A DNA stretch of 64,000 bases from the NCBI GenBank assembly GCA_015075725.1, contig JABTTV010000001.1:1674001-1738000 (forward strand), given 5' to 3'. Of this stretch, positions 7,722-17,421 are shown piece by piece. The notes beneath the pieces are model-generated. The model worked only from the letters and a program-made list of their open reading frames with translations. It searched no databases and was not told where the DNA came from. A program made the position numbers and the translations under genes. Positions within the stretch are counted from its first letter, which is position 1. Each line of letters starts with the position of its first letter. This DNA comes from Anaerolineales bacterium (lineage in GTDB: Bacteria > Chloroflexota > Anaerolineae > Anaerolineales > Villigracilaceae).

Positions 7722-8987
7722 CTAATCCCCAGCCACAACCTCGCCTGCTTTAACCATCACAGGTTCATGCTCCTCGCTGACCAATCGGTGATCCACAATA
7801 CGAAGGTACTTCACGCCGACGGAGAATGCGAGCAAGCCGAAGGCGATGATGCCCAGCCCAGCCGCCCATTCCACAAGGGATGGCGTATAGGTGGTGTACT
7901 GCACGGCCATATCACCGGGGATGTATGGGATGACTGCAAGGAAGCCGACGATGTTCGTGTCGAAACGAAAGGCAACCACGCCGCCCACGATCATGGCGAA
8001 GGCGAGCATCCGCCACAGCGGAGCCTGACGCAGGGGTTTGTAGAGCAGGATGATGGTCGGTAGAAGCGCGCCGAAGAGCATCTCCCCGAACCAGAAGTTG
8101 AACGAGAGTTGTCCCTTGGTGAGGATCTCAAAGGCTTCGGTACGTCCCGGTTCGTAGGTGTAGGTTTGGGCGAGCCAGTCCCAGAAGCGCCAGTACAGGT
8201 AGCCGATCATCATGTAGCCAAGGACCTGGGAGGCGCGTTCGATGAGCATGTCGTTGATGCGGGCTTTGGAGGTCAGTCGCGCCGCAAGCATGGAAGCCAG
8301 CAGGGTGAGCGAAACCCCGCCGAGGATGGCGGTGAACATGAACAGCACCGACATTTCAGGGCGGTACCAGATCGGGCGGGCTTTGATGACGCCATACACC
8401 GCGCCCAGCGAAGATTGATGCAGGCTCGAGAGCGCCAGACCGAAGATCGCCAGCACGGGAGCATAATGATGCATATGTTCCATCTTTGCGGCAAGTTTTG
8501 GATACTTGTTGCGCAGCCAGTCGAAGGATGCGAAGATGGGCATGACCTCCAACAGCAGGACGGTAAAGTACAGGAGGACGCACATGGTCACTTCCCAGAG
8601 CAGGGAATGTGTGTTCCAAAAGACGAAGGATTTCCAGAACCGGTCGGGGCGTCCGATGTCGAGGAGCAGAGCCATCATCGCCATGCTGTAGCCGGTGAAG
8701 CCGATGAAGGTTGCGGTGCGGGCGAGCGGCTCATAGCGCTTCAACCCGAAGAGATACACGATCGCGCACAGGCTGAAGGCACCCGCCGCCAACGCGATGG
8801 CGGAGAGGTCGATCGTGATCCACAAGCCCCACGGGACGAGGTCGGTCAGGTTGGTGATGACCAGCCCTTTCCAAAAGACTGCGATTCCGGCAATGAGCGC
8901 CGAGAACAGGAACAGTCCCAAAATGGCGAGCCATAATCCCCAGGGGGTAAAGATGTTTTCGCGGATGGTTTTGATGATGGTCTTCAT
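7722..8987 (-). CDS. NrfD/PsrC-family quinone-interacting membrane subunit
   Basis: 421 aa with about ten hydrophobic helices. The N-terminal half has TPWGLW and DLVPWGLWITIDLS, and then DIGRPDRFWK, hallmarks of the NrfD/HybB/DmsC family. NrfD proteins have no cofactor; they bind quinone and pair with a four-cluster ferredoxin-like protein. The ATG lies 1 nt after the stop of that ferredoxin gene, with GGAAGG upstream. With the octaheme protein encoded first, the unit resembles NrfBCD or the cytochrome-FeS-NrfD core of Hmc/Qrc/ACIII complexes, but lacks the molybdopterin-like subunit of Qrc and ACIII. Confidence 0.93.
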   Translation of the reverse strand: MKTIIKTIRENIFTPWGLWLAILGLFLFSALIAGIAVFWKGLVITNLTDLVPWGLWITIDLSAIALAAGAFSLCAIVYLFGLKRYEPLARTATFIGFTGYSMAMMALLLDIGRPDRFWKSFVFWNTHSLLWEVTMCVLLYFTVLLLEVMPIFASFDWLRNKYPKLAAKMEHMHHYAPVLAIFGLALSSLHQSSLGAVYGVIKARPIWYRPEMSVLFMFTAILGGVSLTLLASMLAARLTSKARINDMLIERASQVLGYMMIGYLYWRFWDWLAQTYTYEPGRTEAFEILTKGQLSFNFWFGEMLFGALLPTIILLYKPLRQAPLWRMLAFAMIVGGVVAFRFDTNIVGFLAVIPYIPGDMAVQYTTYTPSLVEWAAGLGIIAFGLLAFSVGVKYLRIVDHRLVSEEHEPVMVKAGEVVAGD

Positions 8988-8988
8988 G

Positions 8989-9762
8989 TCAGCCTTCCGT
9001 AATGACGTTATCTTTCACGGGCAGGTAATACACACGCGGTTTGGTCCCAAGGTTTTCGCGCAGGCGGTAGGACGGATTCTCGCGCAGAGCCTGGCTGACC
9101 TTCGAGTTCGGGTCGTTTAGATCCCCGAAGATGCGCGCGCCGGTCGGACAGATGACCACACACGCAGGGGTTGCGGCGGGATCTTCACCGGGCACGAGTC
9201 CCAATTCAAGTCCGCGGTCGATGCGCTGGTAGCAGAAGGAGCATTTCTCCGGCACACCGCGCGGGCGGCGTTCCACTTCAGGGTCGCCCCATTCCGGCAC
9301 ATAGGGATTCTCGCCCTCGAAGGATTCCCAGTTGAAGACGCGCGCATCGTACGGGCAGGCCACCTGGCAGTAACGGCAGCCGATGCATTTTTCGTAATCC
9401 ATCATCACGATGCCGTCGTCGCGGTAGTAACTCGCTCCCACCGGGCAGACTTCGACGCAGGGCGCGTTTTCGCACTGCATACAGGGGCGTGGCACATACA
9501 CCTGGTTCCCCTTCACAGTGCCGTCTTTCAGAACCTTGTTCCATCTCATCGCCGGGTTGATGTCGTTATTGGCGTTGCATGCCAGGCTGCATTGTTCGCA
9601 TCCGGTGCATTTGGACTGGTCGATGACCATTACCCACTGGTGCTTCCCTTTTTCGCCTCCCGAGGCTTGCACTTCCTCGATGAGTCTCGCTCCGGCGGCG
9701 GCAGCCAGCCCGACCGCGGAAAGTTTGATGAAATCGCGTCGGTTGAATTTATTTTGAGTCAT
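8989..9762 (-). CDS. Tat-exported 4x[4Fe-4S] ferredoxin-type subunit
   Basis: 257 aa. The N-terminus has the twin-arginine signal NRRDFIKL and an Ala-rich helix, so the folded protein should be moved out by Tat. Four cysteine clusters follow: CTGCEQCSLAC, CMQCENAPCVEVCP, CIGCRYCQVACP, and CSFC with a distant CVVICP. This is the NrfC/DsrO/HybA/TtrB layout with four cubane clusters. The gene begins 14 nt inside the end of the octaheme gene and is followed by nrfD-like with a 1-nt gap, so the three are co-transcribed. It should wire the octaheme cytochrome to the membrane subunit. Confidence 0.94.
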   Translation of the reverse strand: MTQNKFNRRDFIKLSAVGLAAAAGARLIEEVQASGGEKGKHQWVMVIDQSKCTGCEQCSLACNANNDINPAMRWNKVLKDGTVKGNQVYVPRPCMQCENAPCVEVCPVGASYYRDDGIVMMDYEKCIGCRYCQVACPYDARVFNWESFEGENPYVPEWGDPEVERRPRGVPEKCSFCYQRIDRGLELGLVPGEDPAATPACVVICPTGARIFGDLNDPNSKVSQALRENPSYRLRENLGTKPRVYYLPVKDNVITEG

Positions 9763-10726
9763 GGCGCACCTCAGCCGATCTCTTCAAGACAAGGCGGTAT
9801 CCGCGTTCCAGCCAGGGAGACAACAACATACCTGCGGCGATGCCGATCAGGGCAGTGATGCCTGCATACCCGAGCGGAGAAACAGGCGCCGGTTCCGGCA
9901 TGACGGGAGCCTGGTCGACGGACGCAGCCGCTTCCTGGGTGGAAGTGGGTACTGCGGCAATGGCGGCATCCTGTGTGGACGCTGCTTCACCGTCGGCATG
10001 CATTTGCTCGGCATGGCAGGAAGCGCAGGACTGAATGCTGGCTTTGAAGGAGTGATCCGCTACCATATGCACAGCCGCATCCCTTTCCACATGTTCAAGG
10101 TGGCAATCGATGCAGGTGACGCCCTGTTTGCTATGCACGGAATACGGGAAGTTCATGCTCGCCTCTTCGTGACAACTGATGCACAATTGCGAAGCGTCCT
10201 GTACAGATTGCTCCTTTATGTTCACCGTCAACTTCAGCGAAGCGTTGTGAGGGTCATGGCAGGTCGTGCAGTCCATGCCGGTTGCGTAATGGGTGCTTTC
10301 CTCCCATTGCTCCTGGCCAAAACGCGCGTCGGTATGGCAGGTCCCGCAGGTCCCGCCGGTCACGTCCACGCTCATGGCCGTCTTGGGATGGTCGCCGCCT
10401 TCATCCACATGGCAGGCGATGCAGGAAACGCCGTCCTCGAGCCAGGTGCCCGTAGCTTCATCGTAACCGGTCACATGACAGGAAAGACAGGCGCCGGGCT
10501 TGCCCTGGTCCGTCCAGGCATTGACGAAGATCGGATCCTCCGTCGCCTTGCCGTGCGGACCGTTCAACCATCTCATTTCGAATTCCTCATGGCAGTCGGC
10601 GCAGGTCTCCTCCTCATCCGAAGGCGGAGGCGTCACGTCCTGTGCGGATGCGGCGAGGATCGAAATCCCCGCCAACAGCAGGGCGGTCATGAGGGCAATG
10701 ATGATCTTTTCGAAACGTGAAAACAT
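9749..10726 (-). CDS. Octaheme c-type cytochrome with C-terminal anchor
   Basis: 325 aa. Signal peptide ending near ILAASAQD, then eight CXXCH sites: CADCH, CLSCH, CIACH, CGTCH, CTTCH, CISCH, CIDCH, CASCH. A Gln/Ala/Pro-rich linker leads to one C-terminal helix (GITALIGIAAGMLLSP) and a short basic cytoplasmic tail. The heme spacing is of the multiheme c3/NrfB-like kind; no CXXCK or other reductase-type active site is visible, so it is an electron carrier. It starts 15 nt after the 114-aa membrane protein with AAGGAG upstream. Confidence 0.92.
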   Translation of the reverse strand: MFSRFEKIIIALMTALLLAGISILAASAQDVTPPPSDEEETCADCHEEFEMRWLNGPHGKATEDPIFVNAWTDQGKPGACLSCHVTGYDEATGTWLEDGVSCIACHVDEGGDHPKTAMSVDVTGGTCGTCHTDARFGQEQWEESTHYATGMDCTTCHDPHNASLKLTVNIKEQSVQDASQLCISCHEEASMNFPYSVHSKQGVTCIDCHLEHVERDAAVHMVADHSFKASIQSCASCHAEQMHADGEAASTQDAAIAAVPTSTQEAAASVDQAPVMPEPAPVSPLGYAGITALIGIAAGMLLSPWLERGYRLVLKRSAEVRHDSK

Positions 10727-10741
10727 TGTTGCATCTCCTTG

Positions 10742-11086
10742 TTATACGTGAGCCTTCGATTGTTTGAGCGCCGGGGCGGGCGCATCGAGGAACACCTCGC
10801 AGTCGAGGCAGGCTTCACGCAGATATCCGTTCGGAAGGCGGTGGATCTGCCAGCATGGCTTGCCGCTGGCAGCAACGCGGGTTTTGACCTCTTCGATGGG
10901 CAGGCCCTGCTCCATCCAGCACGGCTCTTCATCGCGGATCAAAAGGCTGCGTTCTTCCTCCGCTTGCCTTTGCCAGCGCAAATCGAGCCTTCGCAGTCCG
11001 TATACCAGCAGGGCGGTCACCAGCAAAGGTAGGACAAGCCTGACGAACAAACCGAGCAATAGGGCGAAAATCGAGTTGGTGTCCAT
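10742..11086 (-). CDS. Small membrane protein with four cysteines, in the NrfD operon
   Basis: 114 aa, family not recognised. An N-terminal helix (IFALLLGLFVRLVLPLLVTALLVYGL) is followed by a charged segment and a soluble part carrying PCW twice (EPCWMEQ, KPCWQIHR) and a CLDC pair near the end. The four Cys could bind a metal or act in redox/heme delivery; this is inference. It is the second gene of a five-gene leftward operon ahead of the octaheme cytochrome, so a role in assembling or stabilising the NrfD complex is plausible. Confidence 0.8.
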   Translation of the reverse strand: MDTNSIFALLLGLFVRLVLPLLVTALLVYGLRRLDLRWQRQAEEERSLLIRDEEPCWMEQGLPIEEVKTRVAASGKPCWQIHRLPNGYLREACLDCEVFLDAPAPALKQSKAHV

Positions 11087-11093
11087 ATCAGCC

Positions 11094-11213
11094 TCATTTC
11101 AGCCAGTAGTGTGATTCTTTACGCCGGAGCCACTCGCCCAGCAAAAGCAAAACGCCGAATGGAATGACGAGACGAGCCGCAAAGTACACGATGAAAAATT
11201 CAGTACCGTTCAT
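11094..11213 (-). CDS. 39-aa membrane microprotein heading the NrfD operon
   Basis: ATG at 11213 with AGGAG 6 nt upstream opens a frame of 39 codons ending TGA at 11094-11096. The peptide has one helix, FIVYFAARLVIPFGVLLLL, then GEWLRRKESHYWLK, a basic and aromatic cytoplasmic tail. Its stop lies 7 nt before the 114-aa gene. Strong ribosome site, clean helix and operon position support it as a real gene. The second helix of the neighbouring protein has a similar RLVxPxxxxxLL string (RLVLPLLVTALL), so the two may be related. Function unknown; small subunits of this size often stabilise membrane redox complexes. Confidence 0.75.
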   Translation of the reverse strand: MNGTEFFIVYFAARLVIPFGVLLLLGEWLRRKESHYWLK

Positions 11214-11399
11214 GGCAAACTCCTTTCCTGATCTTTCGCCCTTAGGATAGCCCTTGATTAAAGGAAAGTAAATTCGTGCCTATCCCCATTTCGACATGGA
11301 CGCTCCCCGCATCTTTTTGGACCTCATGCCTGAGGCGAACACCCCAGGCATTTCACATCCTGTGGGGGATTCGCCCCATGCGATGCGATTAAATACAAA

Positions 11400-11431
11400 A
11401 CCCGCCCGCGAAACTTGAATTCGGGGCGGGT
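11400..11431 (-). terminator. Terminator hairpin of the peptide ABC operon
   Basis: ACCCGCCCGCGAA pairs with TTCGGGGCGGGT with one bulge; on the minus strand it is followed by TTTTGTATTT. It resembles the right-end hairpin of the 157-bp repeats at 19399 and 47614 (xxCACCCxCGAAA / TTTCGGGGTGxx). The rest of the 246-nt gap 11214-11459 holds the promoter region of the NrfD operon; no gene was seen. Confidence 0.65.
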
Positions 11432-11459
11432 GATGATGACTTGTCCACTTGGCGGGATA

Positions 11460-12419
11460 TTACAAATGCCGGGCGCTGCGCGGGTCGAAGGCGTCGCGCA
11501 AACCGTCGCCGATCAGGTTGACGGACAGAATGGTGAGGATGATAAAGAGGCTGGGGAAGACCCACATCCACCACGAGCCTTGCTGCACAAAAGCCTGCGC
11601 TGAGGTGAGCATATTGCCCCATGACGCGGTCGGCGGTTGGATGCCAAGCCCCAGGAATGAAACATAGGCTTCGGAGAGGATGGCGCCCGCGAGTCCCAGG
11701 GTGGAGGCTACGATGATCACCCCCATCGTATTCGGGATAAGGTGTTTGAAAAAAGTGCGGAGCTGGCTCGAGCCAAGGGATTTGGAAACCGACACATAAT
11801 CCATTTCCTTGAGCGAAAGCACGTTCGCGCGCACGATGCGGGAAAGCCCCATCCACGAGGTCGTGCCGATCACAACGATGACGATCAGGACGCTACCGCT
11901 GAAGGTTTTTCCCATGAGCGTGATCGTATCGATATCCCTGCCGATGAATTTGCCCAGCACAATCAGCAGGAACAGTTGCGGGATGGAAAGCATGGCTTCG
12001 GTGAAACGCATCAGGATGCTATCCACCCAGCCGCCGAAAAACCCTGCCAGGCCACCGATAAGCGTGCCCAATACGACCGAGATAGTGACGGCTGTAAGGC
12101 CTACGATCAGCGATATCTGCCCGCCGTGAATGATGCGGGCAAAATTATCCCGCCCGGTGGTGTCTGTTCCCATAATGTATTGGTCATTGGGGGCGGTCAG
12201 CCGGGCTTGCAGGTCGACTGCATTGGCTTGTTCCTCGCTGACGTAAATGGAGCCAATAACGACGAAAAGCACCAGCAGGCTGAAGCTGATCATGCCCAGG
12301 ACCGCCATGCGGTGTCTTCGAAACCTTCTCCAGATAAGTTGACTGGGAGTGAGGACTTTCCCGGTTACCCCTTCACGGGCTATGGATTGTGACTCAAAGG
12401 AAGCGATATCAGTTGCCAT
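11460..12419 (-). CDS. Peptide/nickel-type ABC transporter permease (DppC/OppC family)
   Basis: 319 aa from ATG 12419, which has GGAG 6 nt upstream; a TTG four codons earlier was not used. N-terminal helix, then periplasmic loop with YIMGTDTTGRDNFARII, the standard DppC motif, and a binding-protein-dependent transport domain with five helices. The EAA loop (AKSLG-like part reads SVSKSLGSSQLRTFFKHLIPN) contacts the ATPase. It follows the DppB-like gene by 13 nt. No ATPase gene of this system is in the window, so the transporter must borrow or have it elsewhere. Confidence 0.94.
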   Translation of the reverse strand: MATDIASFESQSIAREGVTGKVLTPSQLIWRRFRRHRMAVLGMISFSLLVLFVVIGSIYVSEEQANAVDLQARLTAPNDQYIMGTDTTGRDNFARIIHGGQISLIVGLTAVTISVVLGTLIGGLAGFFGGWVDSILMRFTEAMLSIPQLFLLIVLGKFIGRDIDTITLMGKTFSGSVLIVIVVIGTTSWMGLSRIVRANVLSLKEMDYVSVSKSLGSSQLRTFFKHLIPNTMGVIIVASTLGLAGAILSEAYVSFLGLGIQPPTASWGNMLTSAQAFVQQGSWWMWVFPSLFIILTILSVNLIGDGLRDAFDPRSARHL

Positions 12420-12432
12420 ATCCAACTCCAAA

Positions 12433-13392
12433 TCAACTCAGGCGGATGCGGGGATCCACAAAGGTGTAGACGATGTCGGTGACGATGGTCAGGATCACGA
12501 CCGCCAGGGAAATGATCAATAAAATCCCGAGCACGACCGGGTAATCGCTCCGTTGGGAATATTCCCAGAACAAGCGTCCCATGCCGGGCCACGAGAACAC
12601 AGATTCGGTCACGATGGCGCCGCCCAATAGGAAGGGGATATCCAACCCGACAATGGTGACCAAAGGCAGGGCGGCGTTGCGAAGCGCGTGTTTGAAGAGC
12701 ACGGCGCGGCCTGTCAAGCCTTTGGCGCGGGCGGTGCGGATGTAATCCAACCCGAGCACTTCGAGGATGCTGGTGCGCACAAAGCGCGAGTATCCCGCTG
12801 AATTCACGAATGCCAGTGCGGTAACGGGCAGGATCATGTTCCTGATGTATTCCACCGGGTCGGATTTATCCCAAACCGAGGCGCCGGTGGGAAGATAGGG
12901 CAAGCCCCACTCCTTGAACTGGACTGCAAAGATCAACATCAGTCCGAGGGCGCTGAAAAAGATGGGGATCGAGAATCCAACGAAGGAAAACGTTGTAATG
13001 GCGTTATCCCAAAAGGAATATTGCTTGACCGCTGAAATGATCCCCAGGAACAAAGCAAAGGATACGGTGACGATCTCCGCCGTCATCATAAGGATCAATG
13101 TATTCGGCAGGCGCTGCGCGATCATCTCGCTGACAGGCTGGCGGGCGAAGAAGGAATTTCCGAGATCGCCCTGAATCGCAAGCCCCAGCCATTTCAGATA
13201 CTGCACATACAATGGGTCATTCAGCCCAAGACGTTCGACAAGAGCCGCCCTGTCCTCGGCGCTCATGCGTGGGTTGGCGGCGTATTGCGCGAGAGGGTCT
13301 CCCGAAAACCGGGTGAGCAGAAAACAAAGCACAGTGATGATCAAAAGCGTGAACAACGCCTGGAATAAACGCCTTAATAAATAAGTCCACAT
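12433..13392 (-). CDS. Peptide/nickel-type ABC transporter permease (DppB/OppB family)
   Basis: 319 aa. Starts MWTYLLRRLFQALFTLLIITV and has DPLAQYAANPRMSAEDRAAL, the usual DppB N-terminal region, followed by a six-helix permease domain with RTARAKGLTGRAVLFKHALR as the ATPase-contacting loop. It lies 116 nt after the substrate-binding protein, separated by a stable hairpin, and just before the DppC partner. Substrate cannot be told; the family carries peptides, nickel and some sugars. Confidence 0.94.
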   Translation of the reverse strand: MWTYLLRRLFQALFTLLIITVLCFLLTRFSGDPLAQYAANPRMSAEDRAALVERLGLNDPLYVQYLKWLGLAIQGDLGNSFFARQPVSEMIAQRLPNTLILMMTAEIVTVSFALFLGIISAVKQYSFWDNAITTFSFVGFSIPIFFSALGLMLIFAVQFKEWGLPYLPTGASVWDKSDPVEYIRNMILPVTALAFVNSAGYSRFVRTSILEVLGLDYIRTARAKGLTGRAVLFKHALRNAALPLVTIVGLDIPFLLGGAIVTESVFSWPGMGRLFWEYSQRSDYPVVLGILLIISLAVVILTIVTDIVYTFVDPRIRLS

Positions 13393-13451
13393 AGGGAGCC
13401 TCCATCAATAAACTTCATCTGGGCCTGCTGACCTGGGGATTGCTTACTAGG

Positions 13452-13480
13452 CGAGAGGCAGGGGAAACCCCTGCCTCTCG
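13452..13480 (-). promoter_or_regulatory. 13-bp perfect stem-loop between binding-protein and permease genes
   Basis: CGAGAGGCAGGGG and CCCCTGCCTCTCG around AAA. On the transcript it follows the binding-protein gene and precedes the permeases, without a U-run. Such hairpins commonly protect the upstream message, giving more binding protein than permease. Confidence 0.6.
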
Positions 13481-13508
13481 TTTCGTGCATGGATATTACT
13501 TTTTCTTG

Positions 13509-15302
13509 CTACTCGGTCACATCCCAATCTTCGGCGTTCCAATTGAGATCGGACTCAGGACCGACAGGTCCGAATTGGAAGCGCGGGGTGGAGCCGTAGA
13601 CGTTGCCGCGGGCGTACATCATGAGAACATAGTAGTTCTCGGCAATGTAAGCCTGGGCTTCGTCGAGGATCGCCTTGCGGGCGGCGGGATCAACCGTGTC
13701 GAGCGCGGTGTCCATCAGGTCGGAGAGCGCGGGATCGCACAGGTGATACCAGTTGGTGCCCGTGGGGTTCGCCGCGGTCGGGATGTTCTCACACTTGTAG
13801 TTATCAGTGTACGGATCGGGGTAGAAGCCGGTCGTGTACCCACCCATGTCGTAGTTACCGGTGGTCAGAGGACCGCCGTCCACATACTGGCCGAAGAAGG
13901 TACCGGCGGGGGTGTGGATCGGGGTGAACTCGACGCCGATCTTGGCGAGGTCAGCCTGGGCAACGGTGGCGATGGCGATGCGGATCGGGGCGGTGGTGGT
14001 TTCGAAGTTGAAGGACAGTTTTGTCTGCGTGCCGTTGCAGTCGCCAACGCGAATGCCATCGGGTCCGACGGTGTAGCCAGCCTCATCGAGCAGCGCGGCG
14101 GCGGCATCAGGATCGTAGGCATCAGCAACGAGGTCGGTGTTCGTCCAGGCGCTGTTGGGCCACTGGCTCACAGGCACGGTCGTCTTGCCGAAGAGCAGGG
14201 TATCCACAATAGCTTGGCGGTTGATGCCGAGTGTGATCGCCTTGCGAACGCGGACGTCCTTGAACGGGCAGAAGCCTTCGTTCTCGGCTGCGCCGCGGCC
14301 GTCAACACCGTCAACGCGGCCCATGTTGAAGAAGTAGTGTTCGAAGTCCACGCCAGGAACCACGGTGAGGACCACAGCCGGGGCGAGAGCTTCGAGGGCT
14401 TCGATGTCGCCTTCGGAGAAGTTCGGGTACCAATCCACGTCGCCGGTTTGAAGGGCGGCTTTGGCGGCTTCAGAGTCAGCCACGAAGCGGATCTGGACGC
14501 GGTCGAGATTGGCGCGACCCTTGTAGAAGTTCGGGTTGGGGAGCAGGGTCATGTAGTCGCCCGGAATCCATTCGGTAATGACGAACGGACCGGAAGCCAC
14601 AGTGGGCATGCGGATGAACGGATCGGTCTCAGCAGCGGTGATGCCTTCAAGAATGTGTTTGGGAAGGATCGATCCCGCATTGTTCGGACCCTGGGTGAAC
14701 AGGGTGGGCCAGGGCGGGTAAAGCTCGGCGAACTTGATGACCACGGTCGTGTCATCAGGGGTTTCGATGCTTTCGATCACGTCGTAGCCGGTTCGGGTCG
14801 TAACAGCGTTAGCCGGGTCGACAACCAGTTCCCAGGTGAATTTGACATCTTCTGAAGTGATGGGCTCGCCATCGGACCAGAAGAGGCAGTCCTTGAGTTT
14901 CCAGGTGATGGTCAGACCATCGGCGGAAACGCCGCCATTTTCGGCGGTGGGAACTTCGGCAGCCAATTCGGGCACGAAGGTGCCTTTGTCATCCCACTCG
15001 CCCAAGCCGACCAGGGTCAACTGGGTGACCCACACAGCAAAGGACATCTGGGTGAAGTAGGGAACGATGGCATCAGGTTCCTGATCGAAGGCGGCGGTGA
15101 CGGATTTTCCGCCATCCGGGAACGCGATGGGCTCGGTGCCCCCAGGTTCACAAGCAGCGGCTTCTTCAGTAGCGGCTGCTTCGGTGGCGGGGGCTGCTTC
15201 GGTGGCGGGGGCTTCGGTGGCTTCTGGCGCGCCACCGCAGGCGGCGAGCACCATGCTCGCAAGCACCAGCAACGAAAGCAAAGCGAACAGATTTCGTTTC
15301 AT
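13509..15302 (-). CDS. Extracellular solute-binding lipoprotein, SBP family 5
   Basis: 597 aa from ATG 15302, chosen because GGAGGAG lies just upstream; a frame start 16 codons earlier has no such site. Signal peptide with lipobox LAAC, then a long Ala/Thr/Glu/Pro linker, then an SBP_bac_5 fold: TSEDVKFTWELVVDP, PDDTTVVIKF, ASGPFVI, RKAITLGINRQAIV and DYDMGGYTTGFYPDP. It captures the substrate for the two permeases downstream. The first gene of the operon; the 152-nt gap 15303-15454 presumably has the promoter. Confidence 0.94.
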   Translation of the reverse strand: MKRNLFALLSLLVLASMVLAACGGAPEATEAPATEAAPATEAAATEEAAACEPGGTEPIAFPDGGKSVTAAFDQEPDAIVPYFTQMSFAVWVTQLTLVGLGEWDDKGTFVPELAAEVPTAENGGVSADGLTITWKLKDCLFWSDGEPITSEDVKFTWELVVDPANAVTTRTGYDVIESIETPDDTTVVIKFAELYPPWPTLFTQGPNNAGSILPKHILEGITAAETDPFIRMPTVASGPFVITEWIPGDYMTLLPNPNFYKGRANLDRVQIRFVADSEAAKAALQTGDVDWYPNFSEGDIEALEALAPAVVLTVVPGVDFEHYFFNMGRVDGVDGRGAAENEGFCPFKDVRVRKAITLGINRQAIVDTLLFGKTTVPVSQWPNSAWTNTDLVADAYDPDAAAALLDEAGYTVGPDGIRVGDCNGTQTKLSFNFETTTAPIRIAIATVAQADLAKIGVEFTPIHTPAGTFFGQYVDGGPLTTGNYDMGGYTTGFYPDPYTDNYKCENIPTAANPTGTNWYHLCDPALSDLMDTALDTVDPAARKAILDEAQAYIAENYYVLMMYARGNVYGSTPRFQFGPVGPESDLNWNAEDWDVTE

Positions 15303-15454
15303 ACGGTTCTCCTCCATGAGAGAAAATGGATTTTTCATTTTGCCGCGCAAAATGATTGGCGATTATACACCGAATACAAATTTACCGGAAAGCCAAATCC
15401 AGCAGACCCCCCTCCAGTAGGGTTTTTAAAAATTGGGGAATCTTCGCGTGCGGC

Positions 15455-16735
<1,281 letters not shown>

Positions 16736-16751
16736 AAGAGTTCTCCGAGTT

Positions 16752-17369
16752 CTATTTCTTGATTTTTTCGAGTTGTTCCGCAAGCGCCTTTAATTTGCCC
16801 CACTTTTGACGGACGACGTAGATCATTGCCAGGGTTTGCATCCAGCGCAGTTCAGGCTTGGGCAGTTGGATCGCCTCTTCGAGAACTTTGACCGCCTCAT
16901 CATCCGTGCGTTGGATGCGGATATATTCCTCCGCCAGGCGGCGGAGACGGGTCTCCCTGTTCTCCTCAGGCGCGGGCATTTTATCCAGCCGTTGAATGAC
17001 GTCGTACATGGCGTTATCCAGTTCGTGTTCGGTGAAGGGTTTGATGAGAAAATGCTGGATGCCCAGCGTTTTTGCCGCTTCAAGGGTTTCGGGATGGTGT
17101 TCCGCCGAGACGAGGATGCAGGCTGTGCGCGGGTTTTCCTTTAATATTTGCCCATACGCCGCGAGCCCGTCGACCTTGGACATGTTGATATCCAGGAGGA
17201 CGATGTCGGGTTTGTGCAGGCGCGCCATTTCGATGGCTTGCGTGCCGTCGAGCGCGATGGCGACCACCTCCACGCCTTTGACGGATGAAAGCATTACCCG
17301 CGTATTCCGCCGGGTTTCCTGGGTGGTATCTGCGATCAGGACTCGTTTTTTTCTGGGCTGGGGTTGCAT
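16752..17369 (-). CDS. Response regulator receiver protein with helical C-terminus
   Basis: 205 aa. A CheY-like receiver domain occupies residues 8-127, with phospho-acceptor Asp60 in IVLLDINM, Thr/Ser switch region ILVSAEH and conserved Lys in FLIKPF. The acidic pocket has only one clear Asp (LIADTTQE) instead of the usual pair. The remaining 75 residues are helical and charged, with no DNA-binding motif; they look TPR-like (EAIQLPKPELRWMQTLAMIYVVRQKWGK split over two helices). No kinase gene adjoins it. Confidence 0.88.
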   Translation of the reverse strand: MQPQPRKKRVLIADTTQETRRNTRVMLSSVKGVEVVAIALDGTQAIEMARLHKPDIVLLDINMSKVDGLAAYGQILKENPRTACILVSAEHHPETLEAAKTLGIQHFLIKPFTEHELDNAMYDVIQRLDKMPAPEENRETRLRRLAEEYIRIQRTDDEAVKVLEEAIQLPKPELRWMQTLAMIYVVRQKWGKLKALAEQLEKIKK

Positions 17370-17421
17370 GGCTTACTGCCTTATCGAAAACCATTTCGAG
17401 CCTAGTATAACCGAGGCGGGT

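Noticed and set aside
8109..8936. 275-aa open frame on the + strand
   Set aside because: Antisense to the NrfD-like gene; His/Gln/Asp-rich translation typical of the reverse of a membrane protein.
1451..10726. Ammonia-forming nitrite reductase (NrfA) or octaheme reductase
   Set aside because: No CXXCK site or equivalent active-site heme is seen in any of the four polyheme proteins, so I do not assign a terminal reductase.
13440..14855. 471-aa open frame on the + strand
   Set aside because: Antisense to the solute-binding lipoprotein gene; its translation is low-complexity Gly/Val/Arg-rich and has no start signal. GC-skewed codons keep the shadow frame open.
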